Source: an uncultured Akkermansia sp. (GTDB lineage Bacteria > Verrucomicrobiota > Verrucomicrobiia > Verrucomicrobiales > Akkermansiaceae). From it: DNA of 59,866 nucleotides. Under the pieces are notes generated by a model. The model saw only the letters and a program-made list of their open reading frames with translations, was not told the origin of the DNA and made no database searches. Of the stretch, positions 50,917 through 58,226 are shown one piece after another; within the stretch, counting starts at the first letter, position 1; every line of letters starts with the position of its first letter. The stretch is taken from contig URLZ01000012.1 in the NCBI GenBank assembly GCA_900548895.1, forward strand, positions 1 to 59,866, given 5' to 3'. The position numbers and the translations under genes are program-made.

Positions 50917-51247
50917 GGTTTCGTTCCGTCTGTTTCCTGCTTTGCGGCTGCGGCAGAGTCAGCGACGAGAGCCCTCCGCCTCTGCTCGATGAGCCTTTGA
51001 CCGCAGTGAGCCGGGCGGCCGCGAGAGGGGCAGCCGCGAGCCGTGACTTCGGGGTCTGCTGTCGTTGGGTGAGTGAGCGGAGGGGCGTTGAGGGTGCGGG
51101 AGAATCGTTTAGGGAGCGGAGAGGTGGCGTTGAGAAAGTTGATGGAGGTTGAGGGAGGTTGATGGAGGTGCCGGGTTGCCGGGCCGGTTGCGTCCTCCTT
51201 CCGAGCGGACTGCGGGGCGCCCTCCGGGGCGCTGTCGCGACGCAGGC
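50917..51247. other. intergenic region between divergent sulfatase and lysR genes
   Basis: No gene was found. It contains a 10-bp tandem repeat (51138-51169) and GC-rich short palindromes. The two promoters at its ends face outward. Confidence 0.5.
51138..51169. repeat. 10-bp tandem repeat, about 3.2 copies
   Basis: Unit GTTGAKGGAG (K = T or G) in direct tandem, with a further partial copy (CGTTGAG) just before. It lies in the sulfatase-lysR intergenic region. Confidence 0.75.
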
Positions 51248-51276
51248 TTGACGCTGCGCCCCGTCTGTGACATGCT
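51248..51276 (+). promoter_or_regulatory. promoter of the lysR gene, near-leaderless
   Basis: TTGACG (51248-51253), 17-bp spacer, CATGCT (51271-51276), nine bases to the ATG at 51286. The -10 is poor, but spacing and -35 fit. Confidence 0.45.
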
Positions 51277-51285
51277 GATAGAGGC

Positions 51286-52329
51286 ATGGAACTCCGAGTC
51301 CTGAGATATTTTCTGGCCGTCGCGCGCGAGCGCTCCATGACGCGTGCCGCCGTCGCCCTGCACATCACGCAGCCCACGCTCTCGCGCCAGATCATGGAGC
51401 TGGAGGAGGAGCTGGGCACCAGGCTCTTCGAGCGCGACAAGAAGCCCATGAGGCTCACGGAGGCGGGGATGCGCTTCTGCCAGCGCGCGGAGGAAATCGT
51501 TTCGCTCTCCGAACGCACGGTCAAGGAGTTTGCCGCGCGGCAGTCGGATATCAGCGGCGATATTGTGCTGGGCTGTGCCGAATCCCCCGGCATCAGCATC
51601 ATCGCCGAAGTCATGCGGCGCATCCACCGCCATCACCCCCGCATCCGTCTCGTGATGCAGACGGCCAACGCCACCCTCATCACGGAGCAGCTCGAGCACG
51701 GCGTCATCGACTTCGGCTTCATTCTGGCCCCGGCGGACATTTCCCGCTTTGATCACCTGCGCTTGCCGCACACCGACACCTGGGGCGTCCTGTTGCGCCG
51801 CGACCATCCCCTGGCGAACAGCAGCGACGTGACACCTCAGCAGGTTGCCGCGCTCCCGCTCATCATCCCCTCGCGCCCCCCGGTGGCGTCCTTCCTCTCC
51901 GGCTGGCTGGGCCGCGATATCAATGAGTGCGACCTCATCGGCCGTTTCAACCTCTCCTACAACGCCTCCAAGTTTGTCGAGGCCGGTCTGGGTGCCTCAA
52001 TCACCCTCGGGGGACTGACGGATACGTCGGACGCCTCGCCGCTCTGCTTCATCCCCTTCCGCCCGGCGCTGCTCTCGCCCTGCTACCTCGTGTGGAAAAA
52101 GGCGCGCCTCTTCAACCGCGCAGCTCAGGTGTTTTACCTCTTTTTGCAGCGCTACGTGCAAAAGGCCTTCGAAGCGGGCGACGGCTCTGCCGCTCCCTCG
52201 CAGGCGGCTTCTCCTGTGGCTTCCCACGGGGGGGCTCAGGTGGCTTCAGCAGATGCCGAGGCGCAGGAAGCGCATGCTGCCCCTCGCCGGGCCAAAGGTG
52301 GGGAGTCGGAGGCCCCGAGGGAAGTCTGA
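51286..52329 (+). CDS. LysR-family transcriptional regulator
   Basis: 347 residues. The N-terminal helix-turn-helix is textbook: MELRVLRYFLAVARERSMTR, AAVALHITQPTLSRQIMELE and LGTRLFERDKKPMRLTEAG. The effector domain (about 90-295) starts at DISGDIVLGCAESPGISIIA and includes LLRRDHPLA. The last 45 residues are an Ala/Ser-rich extension absent from most relatives. It probably controls the redox genes directly downstream on the same strand; a fitting dyad lies before the first of them. The effector is unknown but may be an aldehyde, quinone or oxidant, given those genes. Confidence 0.92.
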   Translation: MELRVLRYFLAVARERSMTRAAVALHITQPTLSRQIMELEEELGTRLFERDKKPMRLTEAGMRFCQRAEEIVSLSERTVKEFAARQSDISGDIVLGCAESPGISIIAEVMRRIHRHHPRIRLVMQTANATLITEQLEHGVIDFGFILAPADISRFDHLRLPHTDTWGVLLRRDHPLANSSDVTPQQVAALPLIIPSRPPVASFLSGWLGRDINECDLIGRFNLSYNASKFVEAGLGASITLGGLTDTSDASPLCFIPFRPALLSPCYLVWKKARLFNRAAQVFYLFLQRYVQKAFEAGDGSAAPSQAASPVASHGGAQVASADAEAQEAHAAPRRAKGGESEAPREV

Positions 52330-52540
52330 GCTCGCCGCCGGCTACATCCCTGGTCCGGCTGCGTCGTGGGGAAGGTCTGCTGAGGGTGGGCTCCCGGTGG
52401 CCTCGGGCCCGCCATTCCGAGGCCGGAGCACGAGCCCGGAGCGCGGCGGCGGGGAGAGCCGAGGACGCAGGGGGCGAGCGATTCCGGCGGGAGAAAGCGC
52501 GCGGCTTCGGACTTTGCCTCGGTCGGGGAATAGGCGAGGT
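52330..52540. other. intergenic region after lysR, no gene
   Basis: GC-rich, low-complexity sequence. No terminator with a T-run is visible. The regulatory site and promoter of the next gene follow at 52541-52609. Confidence 0.5.
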
Positions 52541-52561
52541 ATCATGCCCGGAAGGCATGAT
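52541..52561. promoter_or_regulatory. LysR-type recognition dyad (T-N11-A) upstream of the redox genes
   Basis: Perfect 8-5-8 inverted repeat ATCATGCC-CGGAA-GGCATGAT. T52545 and A52557 form the T-N11-A core. Its centre (52551) is about 65 bases before the predicted transcript start (near 52616), the usual place of a LysR recognition site. A third half-site, TATGCC (52566-52571), lies toward the -35, where an activation site would be. Confidence 0.75.
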
Positions 52562-52581
52562 GAAGTATGCCGAGCAAGTAT

Positions 52582-52609
52582 TTGATTTTGCGGGGCTTCG
52601 GCGTACAAT
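52582..52609 (+). promoter_or_regulatory. promoter of the redox gene set
   Basis: TTGATT (52582-52587), 16-bp spacer, TACAAT (52604-52609). The leader to the ATG at 52696 is about 80 nt. Confidence 0.55.
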
Positions 52610-52695
52610 ACAAGCATCGGAGGCCCCCCTTCATCGGGTGCAACTCCGAAAGTTCAAACCCGGGCTTCCGCCCCACAACCCCATCACCTGTGACC

Positions 52696-53520
52696 ATGAA
52701 GACAACCGCCTGCATCACCTGCGCCGCCATCCTTTTCACCACCCCTCTTATGTCTCAACAAAGCATCAAACAAACCGCCGGTCGTGACCAGCTCGGGGAC
52801 TTCGCCCCGAAGTTCGCCGAGCTCAACGACGACGTTCTCTTCGGCGAAGTCTGGAGCCGCACGGACAAACTCAGCCTGCGCGACCGCAGCCTCGTCACCA
52901 TCACCACGCTCATCAGCATGGGTATCACGGACAGCTCGCTGAGCTATCACCTCAGCGAAGCGAAAAAGAACGGCATCACCCGAAGCGAAATCTCGGAAAT
53001 CCTCACCCACATCGCCTTCTACGCCGGCTGGCCCAAGGCCTGGGCCGCCTTCCGCCTCGCCAAGGACGTCTGGGCCGAGGACAGCGCGGGCGAGGATGCC
53101 CAATCCGCCTTTCAGCGGAGCATGATTTTCCCCATCGGCGAGCCCAACACCGCCTACGCGCGCTACTTCACCGGCAAGAGCTATCTGGCCCCCATCTCCC
53201 GAGATCAGGTCAACGTCTCCAACGTCACCTTTGAGCCCGGCTGCCGCAACAACTGGCATATCCACCACGCCACGAGCGGCGGCGGACAGATGCTCATCGG
53301 TGTTGCGGGCTGCGGCTGGTATCAGGAGGAGGGCAAGCCCGCCGTGGAGATTCTGCCCGGCACGGTCATCCACATCCCCGCCGGCGTCAAGCACTGGCAC
53401 GGCGCTGCCGCGGACAGCTGGTTCGCCCATCTCGCCTTCGAAGTCAGCGGGGAGAACTGCTCCAACGAGTGGCTCGAGCCCGTCAGCGACGAGGAATACG
53501 CCAAGGTCGGGAAGGAGTGA
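52696..53520 (+). CDS. exported carboxymuconolactone decarboxylase-cupin fusion protein
   Basis: 274 residues with a signal peptide (KTTACITCAAILFTTPLMS-QQ). A CMD/AhpD-like helical domain spans about 35-125 (LSLRDRSLVTITTLISMGIT and EILTHIAFYAGWPKAWAAF); the CxxC of AhpD is absent. A cupin domain spans about 150-265, with metal-type His in CRNNWHIHHATSGGGQMLIG and GTVIHIPAGVKHWHGAAAD. Both domains are small oxidant/aldehyde-related folds often found next to aldo/keto reductases. It is the first gene behind the LysR dyad, which sets the ATG at 52696 with a leader of about 80 nt. Confidence 0.85.
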   Translation: MKTTACITCAAILFTTPLMSQQSIKQTAGRDQLGDFAPKFAELNDDVLFGEVWSRTDKLSLRDRSLVTITTLISMGITDSSLSYHLSEAKKNGITRSEISEILTHIAFYAGWPKAWAAFRLAKDVWAEDSAGEDAQSAFQRSMIFPIGEPNTAYARYFTGKSYLAPISRDQVNVSNVTFEPGCRNNWHIHHATSGGGQMLIGVAGCGWYQEEGKPAVEILPGTVIHIPAGVKHWHGAAADSWFAHLAFEVSGENCSNEWLEPVSDEEYAKVGKE

Positions 53521-53751
53521 GCCGAAGCCGGGAGGGCGAGCTCCATGCTGGAGCCTCGGGCAACGCAACGCACGAGCAAAGAGCGTCCGGCTGTGCTCCG
53601 CCACCTCAGCGGGAGCTCCGCGAGAACGCAGAAACGCCCCTCAGCCGCGCCCCCGCCGCGACACCCGCCGCGCTCCGCTCTCCCTCCCTCCGGCGCTCGC
53701 AACAAGCATCATTCAAGAACATCCTCAACATTATCCGACAGAACCTGCACC

Positions 53752-55194
53752 ATGACACAAGCCATCAAGACCCTCACCAACGCCTTCATCGGCCTCGGCC
53801 TGAGCTGGGGAGCCGTTTCGTGCTGCCCCGCTGCCGCCGATGCCGGGCCAGGCGACCGTTCCGGAGCGTCTCCGCGCGCTCTCGTCGTTTACTTCACCTG
53901 CACCGGCAACACCAAACGCATGGCCGAGACCATCGCCGTGGCTGCGGGAGCCGCCACGTGGCGCATTGAGCCCACGGAGCCCTACACGCCCGCCGACCTC
54001 GACTACGAGGTGGCCGACTCGCGCGCCAACCGCGAGCAAAGTGATCCCGCCGCGCGTCCCGCCATCAAAGGACACTGCGACGCCGTCGCCGCTGCGGATA
54101 TCATCTTCATCGGCTACCCGATCTGGTGGGGTGAGGCCCCGCGCGTCATCTCCACCTTCCTCACGCAGCATGACTTGAGCGGCAAGACCATCGTCCCCTT
54201 CTGCACCTCGGGCTCAAGCCCCTTGGGCGAGAGCGACACGCACCTGCACCACCTCGCCCCCCAAGCCCACTGGAAGCCCGGAAGGCGCTTCGGCGGGCTC
54301 GAATCCCGCGACGCCATCCGGCAGTGGTTCAAGGCGCTGCACCTGCCGCTGCCTCTGACGATGGGCTCGGAGGGGCGCCGGGCGGAGTGCGGGGCGGTGC
54401 CCACCGTGCTCCTCAATCAGGGCAGCGCCATGCCCGTGCTCGGCCTCGGCACATACAGCCTGCGCGGCGAGGCCGGTGTGGCCGCCATGCGCGAGGCGCT
54501 GAACGCCGGCTACCGCAAATTCGACACCGCTCACATCTACGAGAACGAGCGCGAGACCGGGCGCGCCATCCGCGAATCCGGCCTGCCCCGAGAGGAGATG
54601 TTCGTGGCGACGAAGATTTACCCGAATCAATACGGCGATCCGGCCGCAGCCATCGAGCAGAGCTTGCGCGAACTGGACCTCGGCTACATCGATCTGATGC
54701 TGCTGCACCATCCCGGCGAGGGAGACGTGCGAGCCTACCGGACGATCGAGTCCTACATCGCCGCCGGCACCATTCGAGCCGTCGGACTCTCGAACTACTA
54801 CGAGGACACTCTCCGCGACTTCCTGCCCCGCGTCGACAGCACGCCGGCGCTCGTGCAGAATGAAATCCACCCCTATTATCAGGACACGCGCAACGTCGAA
54901 GCCATCCGCAGCCGCGGCATTGCCGTCGAAGCCTGGTACCCGCTCGGCGGGCGCGGCCACACCGCCGCGATGCTCGGCGATACGAGTATCAAGCACATCG
55001 CGCAGGCGCACGGCAAGAGCCCGGCGCAAGTCATCCTGCGCTGGCACCTGCAGCGCGGCGTCGTCCCCGTGCCGGGCAGCGCCAGCCCGCAGCACCTCCG
55101 CGACAACCTCGACGTCTTCGACTTCGCCCTGACGGAGGCCGACATGCAGCAGATCGCCGCCCTCAACCGTGACGAAAAACACGACTGGTATTGA
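53752..55194 (+). CDS. flavodoxin-aldo/keto reductase fusion, exported
   Basis: 480 residues joining two proteins. After an N-terminal signal-like segment with Cys at about 24-25 (TNAFIGLGLSWGAVSCC, possible lipoprotein) comes a flavodoxin domain (about 42-195): ALVVYFTCTGNTKRMAETIA, the FMN loop, and FIGYPIWWGEAPRVISTFL. From about 217 it is a complete aldo/keto reductase: VLGLGTYSLRG, FDTAHIYENERETGRAI (catalytic Asp and Tyr), FVATKIYPNQYG (Lys), LMLLHHPGEGD (His) and VPVPGSASPQHLRDNL for cofactor binding. All four catalytic residues are present. ATG 53752 begins the signal. It lies 231 bp after the CMD-cupin gene. A periplasmic NADPH supply for the AKR half is hard to explain, so the real location is uncertain. 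Confidence 0.87.
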   Translation: MTQAIKTLTNAFIGLGLSWGAVSCCPAAADAGPGDRSGASPRALVVYFTCTGNTKRMAETIAVAAGAATWRIEPTEPYTPADLDYEVADSRANREQSDPAARPAIKGHCDAVAAADIIFIGYPIWWGEAPRVISTFLTQHDLSGKTIVPFCTSGSSPLGESDTHLHHLAPQAHWKPGRRFGGLESRDAIRQWFKALHLPLPLTMGSEGRRAECGAVPTVLLNQGSAMPVLGLGTYSLRGEAGVAAMREALNAGYRKFDTAHIYENERETGRAIRESGLPREEMFVATKIYPNQYGDPAAAIEQSLRELDLGYIDLMLLHHPGEGDVRAYRTIESYIAAGTIRAVGLSNYYEDTLRDFLPRVDSTPALVQNEIHPYYQDTRNVEAIRSRGIAVEAWYPLGGRGHTAAMLGDTSIKHIAQAHGKSPAQVILRWHLQRGVVPVPGSASPQHLRDNLDVFDFALTEADMQQIAALNRDEKHDWY

Positions 55195-55217
55195 GTCCGC
55201 CGTCGGTACAGCAGTCC

Positions 55218-55250
55218 GCAATCTCTGCAATCTCTGCAATCTCTGCAATC
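55218..55250. repeat. 9-bp tandem repeat, about 3.7 copies
   Basis: Unit GCAATCTCT in perfect tandem between the flavodoxin-AKR stop (55194) and the alcohol dehydrogenase start (55319). Copy-number slippage could change the spacing or leader, but the unit is a multiple of three and lies outside both genes. Confidence 0.85.
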
Positions 55251-55318
55251 CCGACTCGGCGTCTCACCCCGTCATCTCAACCCCCAGTTTGAACACACAA
55301 CCCTTCCGAAATCACACC

Positions 55319-56518
55319 ATGAACACCACGAACATCATGAACACCAATCTCAACTACGATCAGTTCATCCCCACCCGCATCCTCTTCGGCGCGGGGCAGC
55401 TCAACACCCTCGGCGAGCAGCCCATGCCGGGCAGCAAGGCTCTCATCGTCATCTCCAACGGCAAATCGACCCGGGCCAACGGCTACCTCAGACGCACGGA
55501 GGAGCAACTCGCCCGCGCCGGCGTCACCTGCACCGTCTTTGACGGCATCGAGCCCAACCCCACCGTTGTAAACGTCAACGCCGGCGCCGCCTCGGCGCGC
55601 GAGAGCGGCTGCGACTTCATCGTGGCCCTCGGCGGCGGCAGCGTCATGGACGCCTCCAAGGCCATCGCCCTTATGGCCACCAACGAAGGTGAACTCTGGG
55701 ACTACGTCCCCATCGGCTCCGGCAAGGGCAAAGCCGCCAGCTGCCCCCCGCTGCCCATCATCGCCATCACCACCACCGCCGGCACCGGCTCGGAAACCGA
55801 CTGCTCGGGCGTCATCACCAAGAGCGACACCTTTGAAAAAGCCTTCATCAGCGCGCCCTCCCTCTTCCCCAAGATCGCCATCGTCGATCCCGAGCTGATG
55901 GTCAGCGTGCCGTCGCACTTCACCGCCTTCCAGGGCTTCGACGCCCTCTTCCACAGCATCGAGGGCTACATCGCCAAGGGCGCCAACCTCATGAGCGACA
56001 TGTGCGCGCTGACGGCCATCGAGAACCTCGCCACCTACCTGCCGCGCGCCGTGAAGGACGGGCAGGATCTCGAAGCCCGCACGCGCGTCGCCTTCGGCAA
56101 CACCCTCTCCGGCATGGTCATGTGCCTGACGCTCATCACCAGCGAGCACGGCATGGAGCACGCCCTCTCGGCCTATCACCCGAACCTGCCGCACGGCGCC
56201 GGCCTCATCATGATCAGCCTCGCCTACTACCGCTACTTCATCACGCACCACGCCTGCGACGAGCGCTTCGTGCGCCTCGCCCGCGCGCTCGGCATGCACG
56301 AGGCTGACAAGCCCGAAGACTTCCTGACCGCCCTCGCGCGCCTGCAGGAGGCCTGCGGCGTGGCGCAGCTCAAGATGTCCGACTACGGCATCTGCTCCTG
56401 CGAGTTCAGCTCCTTCGTTCGCAATGCGCGGGACGTCATGGGCATCATGTTCACCAGCGACCGCCTGCCCATGAGTGACGAAGACATCTTCAACATCTAC
56501 CGCGACTCCTGGAAGTAA
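55319..56518 (+). CDS. iron-containing alcohol dehydrogenase
   Basis: 399 residues. Group III ADH pattern: IPTRILFGAGQL, ALGGGSVMDASKAIAL (about 106-121, NAD-binding), AITTTAGTGSETDCSGVI, FQGFDALFHSIEGYI and the metal His in SEHGMEHALSAYHPNLPHGA. Reduces aldehydes or oxidises alcohols with NAD(P) and a divalent iron; YqhD-like members clear toxic aldehydes. ATG 55319 is used; the ATG at 55337 is equally possible and starts nearer the conserved core. It follows the AKR gene in a set that would make sense as aldehyde or redox detoxification. Confidence 0.9.
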   Translation: MNTTNIMNTNLNYDQFIPTRILFGAGQLNTLGEQPMPGSKALIVISNGKSTRANGYLRRTEEQLARAGVTCTVFDGIEPNPTVVNVNAGAASARESGCDFIVALGGGSVMDASKAIALMATNEGELWDYVPIGSGKGKAASCPPLPIIAITTTAGTGSETDCSGVITKSDTFEKAFISAPSLFPKIAIVDPELMVSVPSHFTAFQGFDALFHSIEGYIAKGANLMSDMCALTAIENLATYLPRAVKDGQDLEARTRVAFGNTLSGMVMCLTLITSEHGMEHALSAYHPNLPHGAGLIMISLAYYRYFITHHACDERFVRLARALGMHEADKPEDFLTALARLQEACGVAQLKMSDYGICSCEFSSFVRNARDVMGIMFTSDRLPMSDEDIFNIYRDSWK

Positions 56519-56527
56519 GCCGCAACT

Positions 56528-56556
56528 CGGGTTGGCGGCTCCGGGCCGCCAACCCG
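56528..56556 (+). terminator. strong hairpin between ADH and cyclophilin-like genes
   Basis: Perfect 11-bp stem CGGGTTGGCGG (56528-56538) with CCGCCAACCCG (56546-56556), loop CTCCGGG, no T-run. It may be a partial terminator or an mRNA-stability element within the gene set. Confidence 0.55.
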
Positions 56557-56599
56557 CTGACCCTCGCAACTGACCACCCGGTAAGCAAGCGACCGCATC

Positions 56600-57145
56600 A
56601 TGAGAACGCTGATTCCCCACCCCCTGCGCCTCGCCGCCCTGGCCCTCTGTGCCGTCGGCGGCTGCTCCCCCGCGCCCGCCGATGCGCAGAAAATCGAGCT
56701 CATCGTCGGCGAACAGCGCCTCACCGCCACCATGGAGGACAGCGCGGCAGCGCGCGCCTTCCTGAAGCTTCTGCCCGTGAGCACCACGCTGGAGGACTTC
56801 AACAACACCGCAGAGAAAATCTATTACCCCGCGCAACGTCTCACCGCCGAGGGCTGCCGCCCCGGCTGCGCCCCCGAGGCGGGAGATATCGCCATCTACC
56901 TCCCCTGGGGCACCGTGGCCATCTTCTGCAAACCCGTCTCCTACAGCCGTGACCTGCTGCGCATCGGCCGCTTGGATGGCGACGGCATCCGCGCCCTCCA
57001 AGTCCACGGCGACCTCGAAGCCCGCATCAGGATCCTCCCGCGCGGTGCCGCCGAGAAAGCCGAAAAAGCCGAGATCTCCGAGCCCGGCGCGCCCTCCGAG
57101 CCCCCCGAGACCGCCGCCGACTCCGCCTCCCGCGCGGGCAACTGA
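56600..57145 (+). CDS. cyclophilin-like fold lipoprotein
   Basis: 181 residues with a lipoprotein signal (HPLRLAALALCAVGGC, Cys at about 22). The body (about 32-145) follows the bacterial cyclophilin-like pattern: IELIVGEQRLTATMEDSAAA, FLKLLPVSTTLEDFNNTAEK, APEAGDIAIYLPWGTVAIFC and LLRIGRLDGDGIRAL. These proteins share the cyclophilin barrel but not the prolyl-isomerase residues. They often sit beside flavodoxin and aldo/keto reductase genes, as here. The C-terminal tail is low-complexity (Glu/Ala/Pro). Role unknown. Confidence 0.8.
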   Translation: MRTLIPHPLRLAALALCAVGGCSPAPADAQKIELIVGEQRLTATMEDSAAARAFLKLLPVSTTLEDFNNTAEKIYYPAQRLTAEGCRPGCAPEAGDIAIYLPWGTVAIFCKPVSYSRDLLRIGRLDGDGIRALQVHGDLEARIRILPRGAAEKAEKAEISEPGAPSEPPETAADSASRAGN

Positions 57146-57221
57146 CCAACAAGCGCTCCGTGCGCGGCGACACTCCCTGGTCAAGCCCGCGAACCCTGAA
57201 CCTGAACACACTGACAGCACA

Positions 57222-58067
57222 ATGACCTCTCTGAAAAACACTGAATTCGGAGGTGAGCGCCCCCTCTTCGCCTCCCACCACCTGCACCTGCAGAATGTCA
57301 CCATCCACGCCGGTGAATCCGCCCTCAAAGAGTGCAGCGACATCACCGCCGAGCATTGCCGCTTCGAAGGCAAATACCCCTTCTGGCACGTGCGCGGCTT
57401 CACCATCAGCGACTGCCTGTTTACTGAAGGCGCCCGCGCCGCCCTCTGGTATTCGCAGCAGCTGCGCATGAGCGACACCCTCGTCGAAGCCCCCAAAATG
57501 TTCCGCGAGATGGACGACCTGCACCTCGAGCGCGTACACCTGCCCAACGCCGCCGAAACCCTCTGGTTCTGCCGCGGCATCGAGCTGCGCGACGTCGACG
57601 TCAGCAACGGCGACTACATCTTCCTGCACAGCAGCAACATCCGCATCGACCGCTACCGCCAGCTGGGCAACTACTCCTTCCAGTACTGCCGCGACGTCGA
57701 GATCCGCAACGCCGAGATCCACTCCAAAGACGCCTTCTGGAACTCGGAAAACGTCACCGTCTACGACTCCCTGCTCGACGGCGAATACCTCGGCTGGCAC
57801 TCCCGCAACCTGCGCCTCGTCAACTGTCGCATCGCCGGCACCCAGCCCCTCTGCTACGCCGAGAACCTCATCATGGAAAACTGCACCATGGCCGAGGACT
57901 GCGACCTCGCCTTCGAGTACAGCACCCTGCAGGCCGACATCCGCAGCCGCGTGACCAGCGTCAAAAACCCTGCCGATGGCAGCATCCGCGCCGAGAGTAT
58001 CGGCGAGCTCATCCTCGATGAGCACTGCAAGAACCCCGGCGCCTGCCGCATCGAGACCGAGCACTGA
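57222..58067 (+). CDS. DUF3737 family protein (right-handed beta-helix)
   Basis: 281 residues. The chain is built of short repeating strands (for example DITAEHCRFEGKYPFWHVRG, YIFLHSSNIRIDRYRQLGNY and VTVYDSLLDGEYLGWHSRNL) that stack as a parallel beta-helix. It fits DUF3737, which as I recall is frequent next to PatB-like lyases and flavodoxins in gut bacteria. No signal peptide. ATG 57222 opens the conserved part; the longer frame upstream overlaps the previous gene and is low-complexity. Function unknown. Confidence 0.85.
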   Translation: MTSLKNTEFGGERPLFASHHLHLQNVTIHAGESALKECSDITAEHCRFEGKYPFWHVRGFTISDCLFTEGARAALWYSQQLRMSDTLVEAPKMFREMDDLHLERVHLPNAAETLWFCRGIELRDVDVSNGDYIFLHSSNIRIDRYRQLGNYSFQYCRDVEIRNAEIHSKDAFWNSENVTVYDSLLDGEYLGWHSRNLRLVNCRIAGTQPLCYAENLIMENCTMAEDCDLAFEYSTLQADIRSRVTSVKNPADGSIRAESIGELILDEHCKNPGACRIETEH

Positions 58068-58087
58068 CCCGGACTCGCGGCACCCCC

Positions 58088-58136
58088 TTTCCCCGGGGCG
58101 CCGGGCTCCCGCAGAACCCGGCGCTTCCCGGGAAAG
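58088..58136 (+). terminator. long GC-rich hairpin between DUF3737 and PatB-like genes
   Basis: GCGCCGGG (58098-58105) pairs perfectly with CCCGGCGC (58117-58124), and the flanking CTTTCCC/GGGAAAG can extend it. No T-run. Like the hairpin at 56528, it may tune expression within the gene set. Confidence 0.5.
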
Positions 58137-58226
58137 CCCCCGTCTCGCGACCTCGTTTCCTCAGCCGCGTCTTTCCCCCTTTCCCTCCCGTCCTCCCCCA
58201 CTCCTCCCCATCCCCCTCTGAACAGC

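Noticed and set aside
55277..57607. 776-residue minus-strand frame
   Set aside because: Shadow of ADH, cyclophilin-like and DUF3737 genes. Gly/Ala/Val-rich and domain-free.
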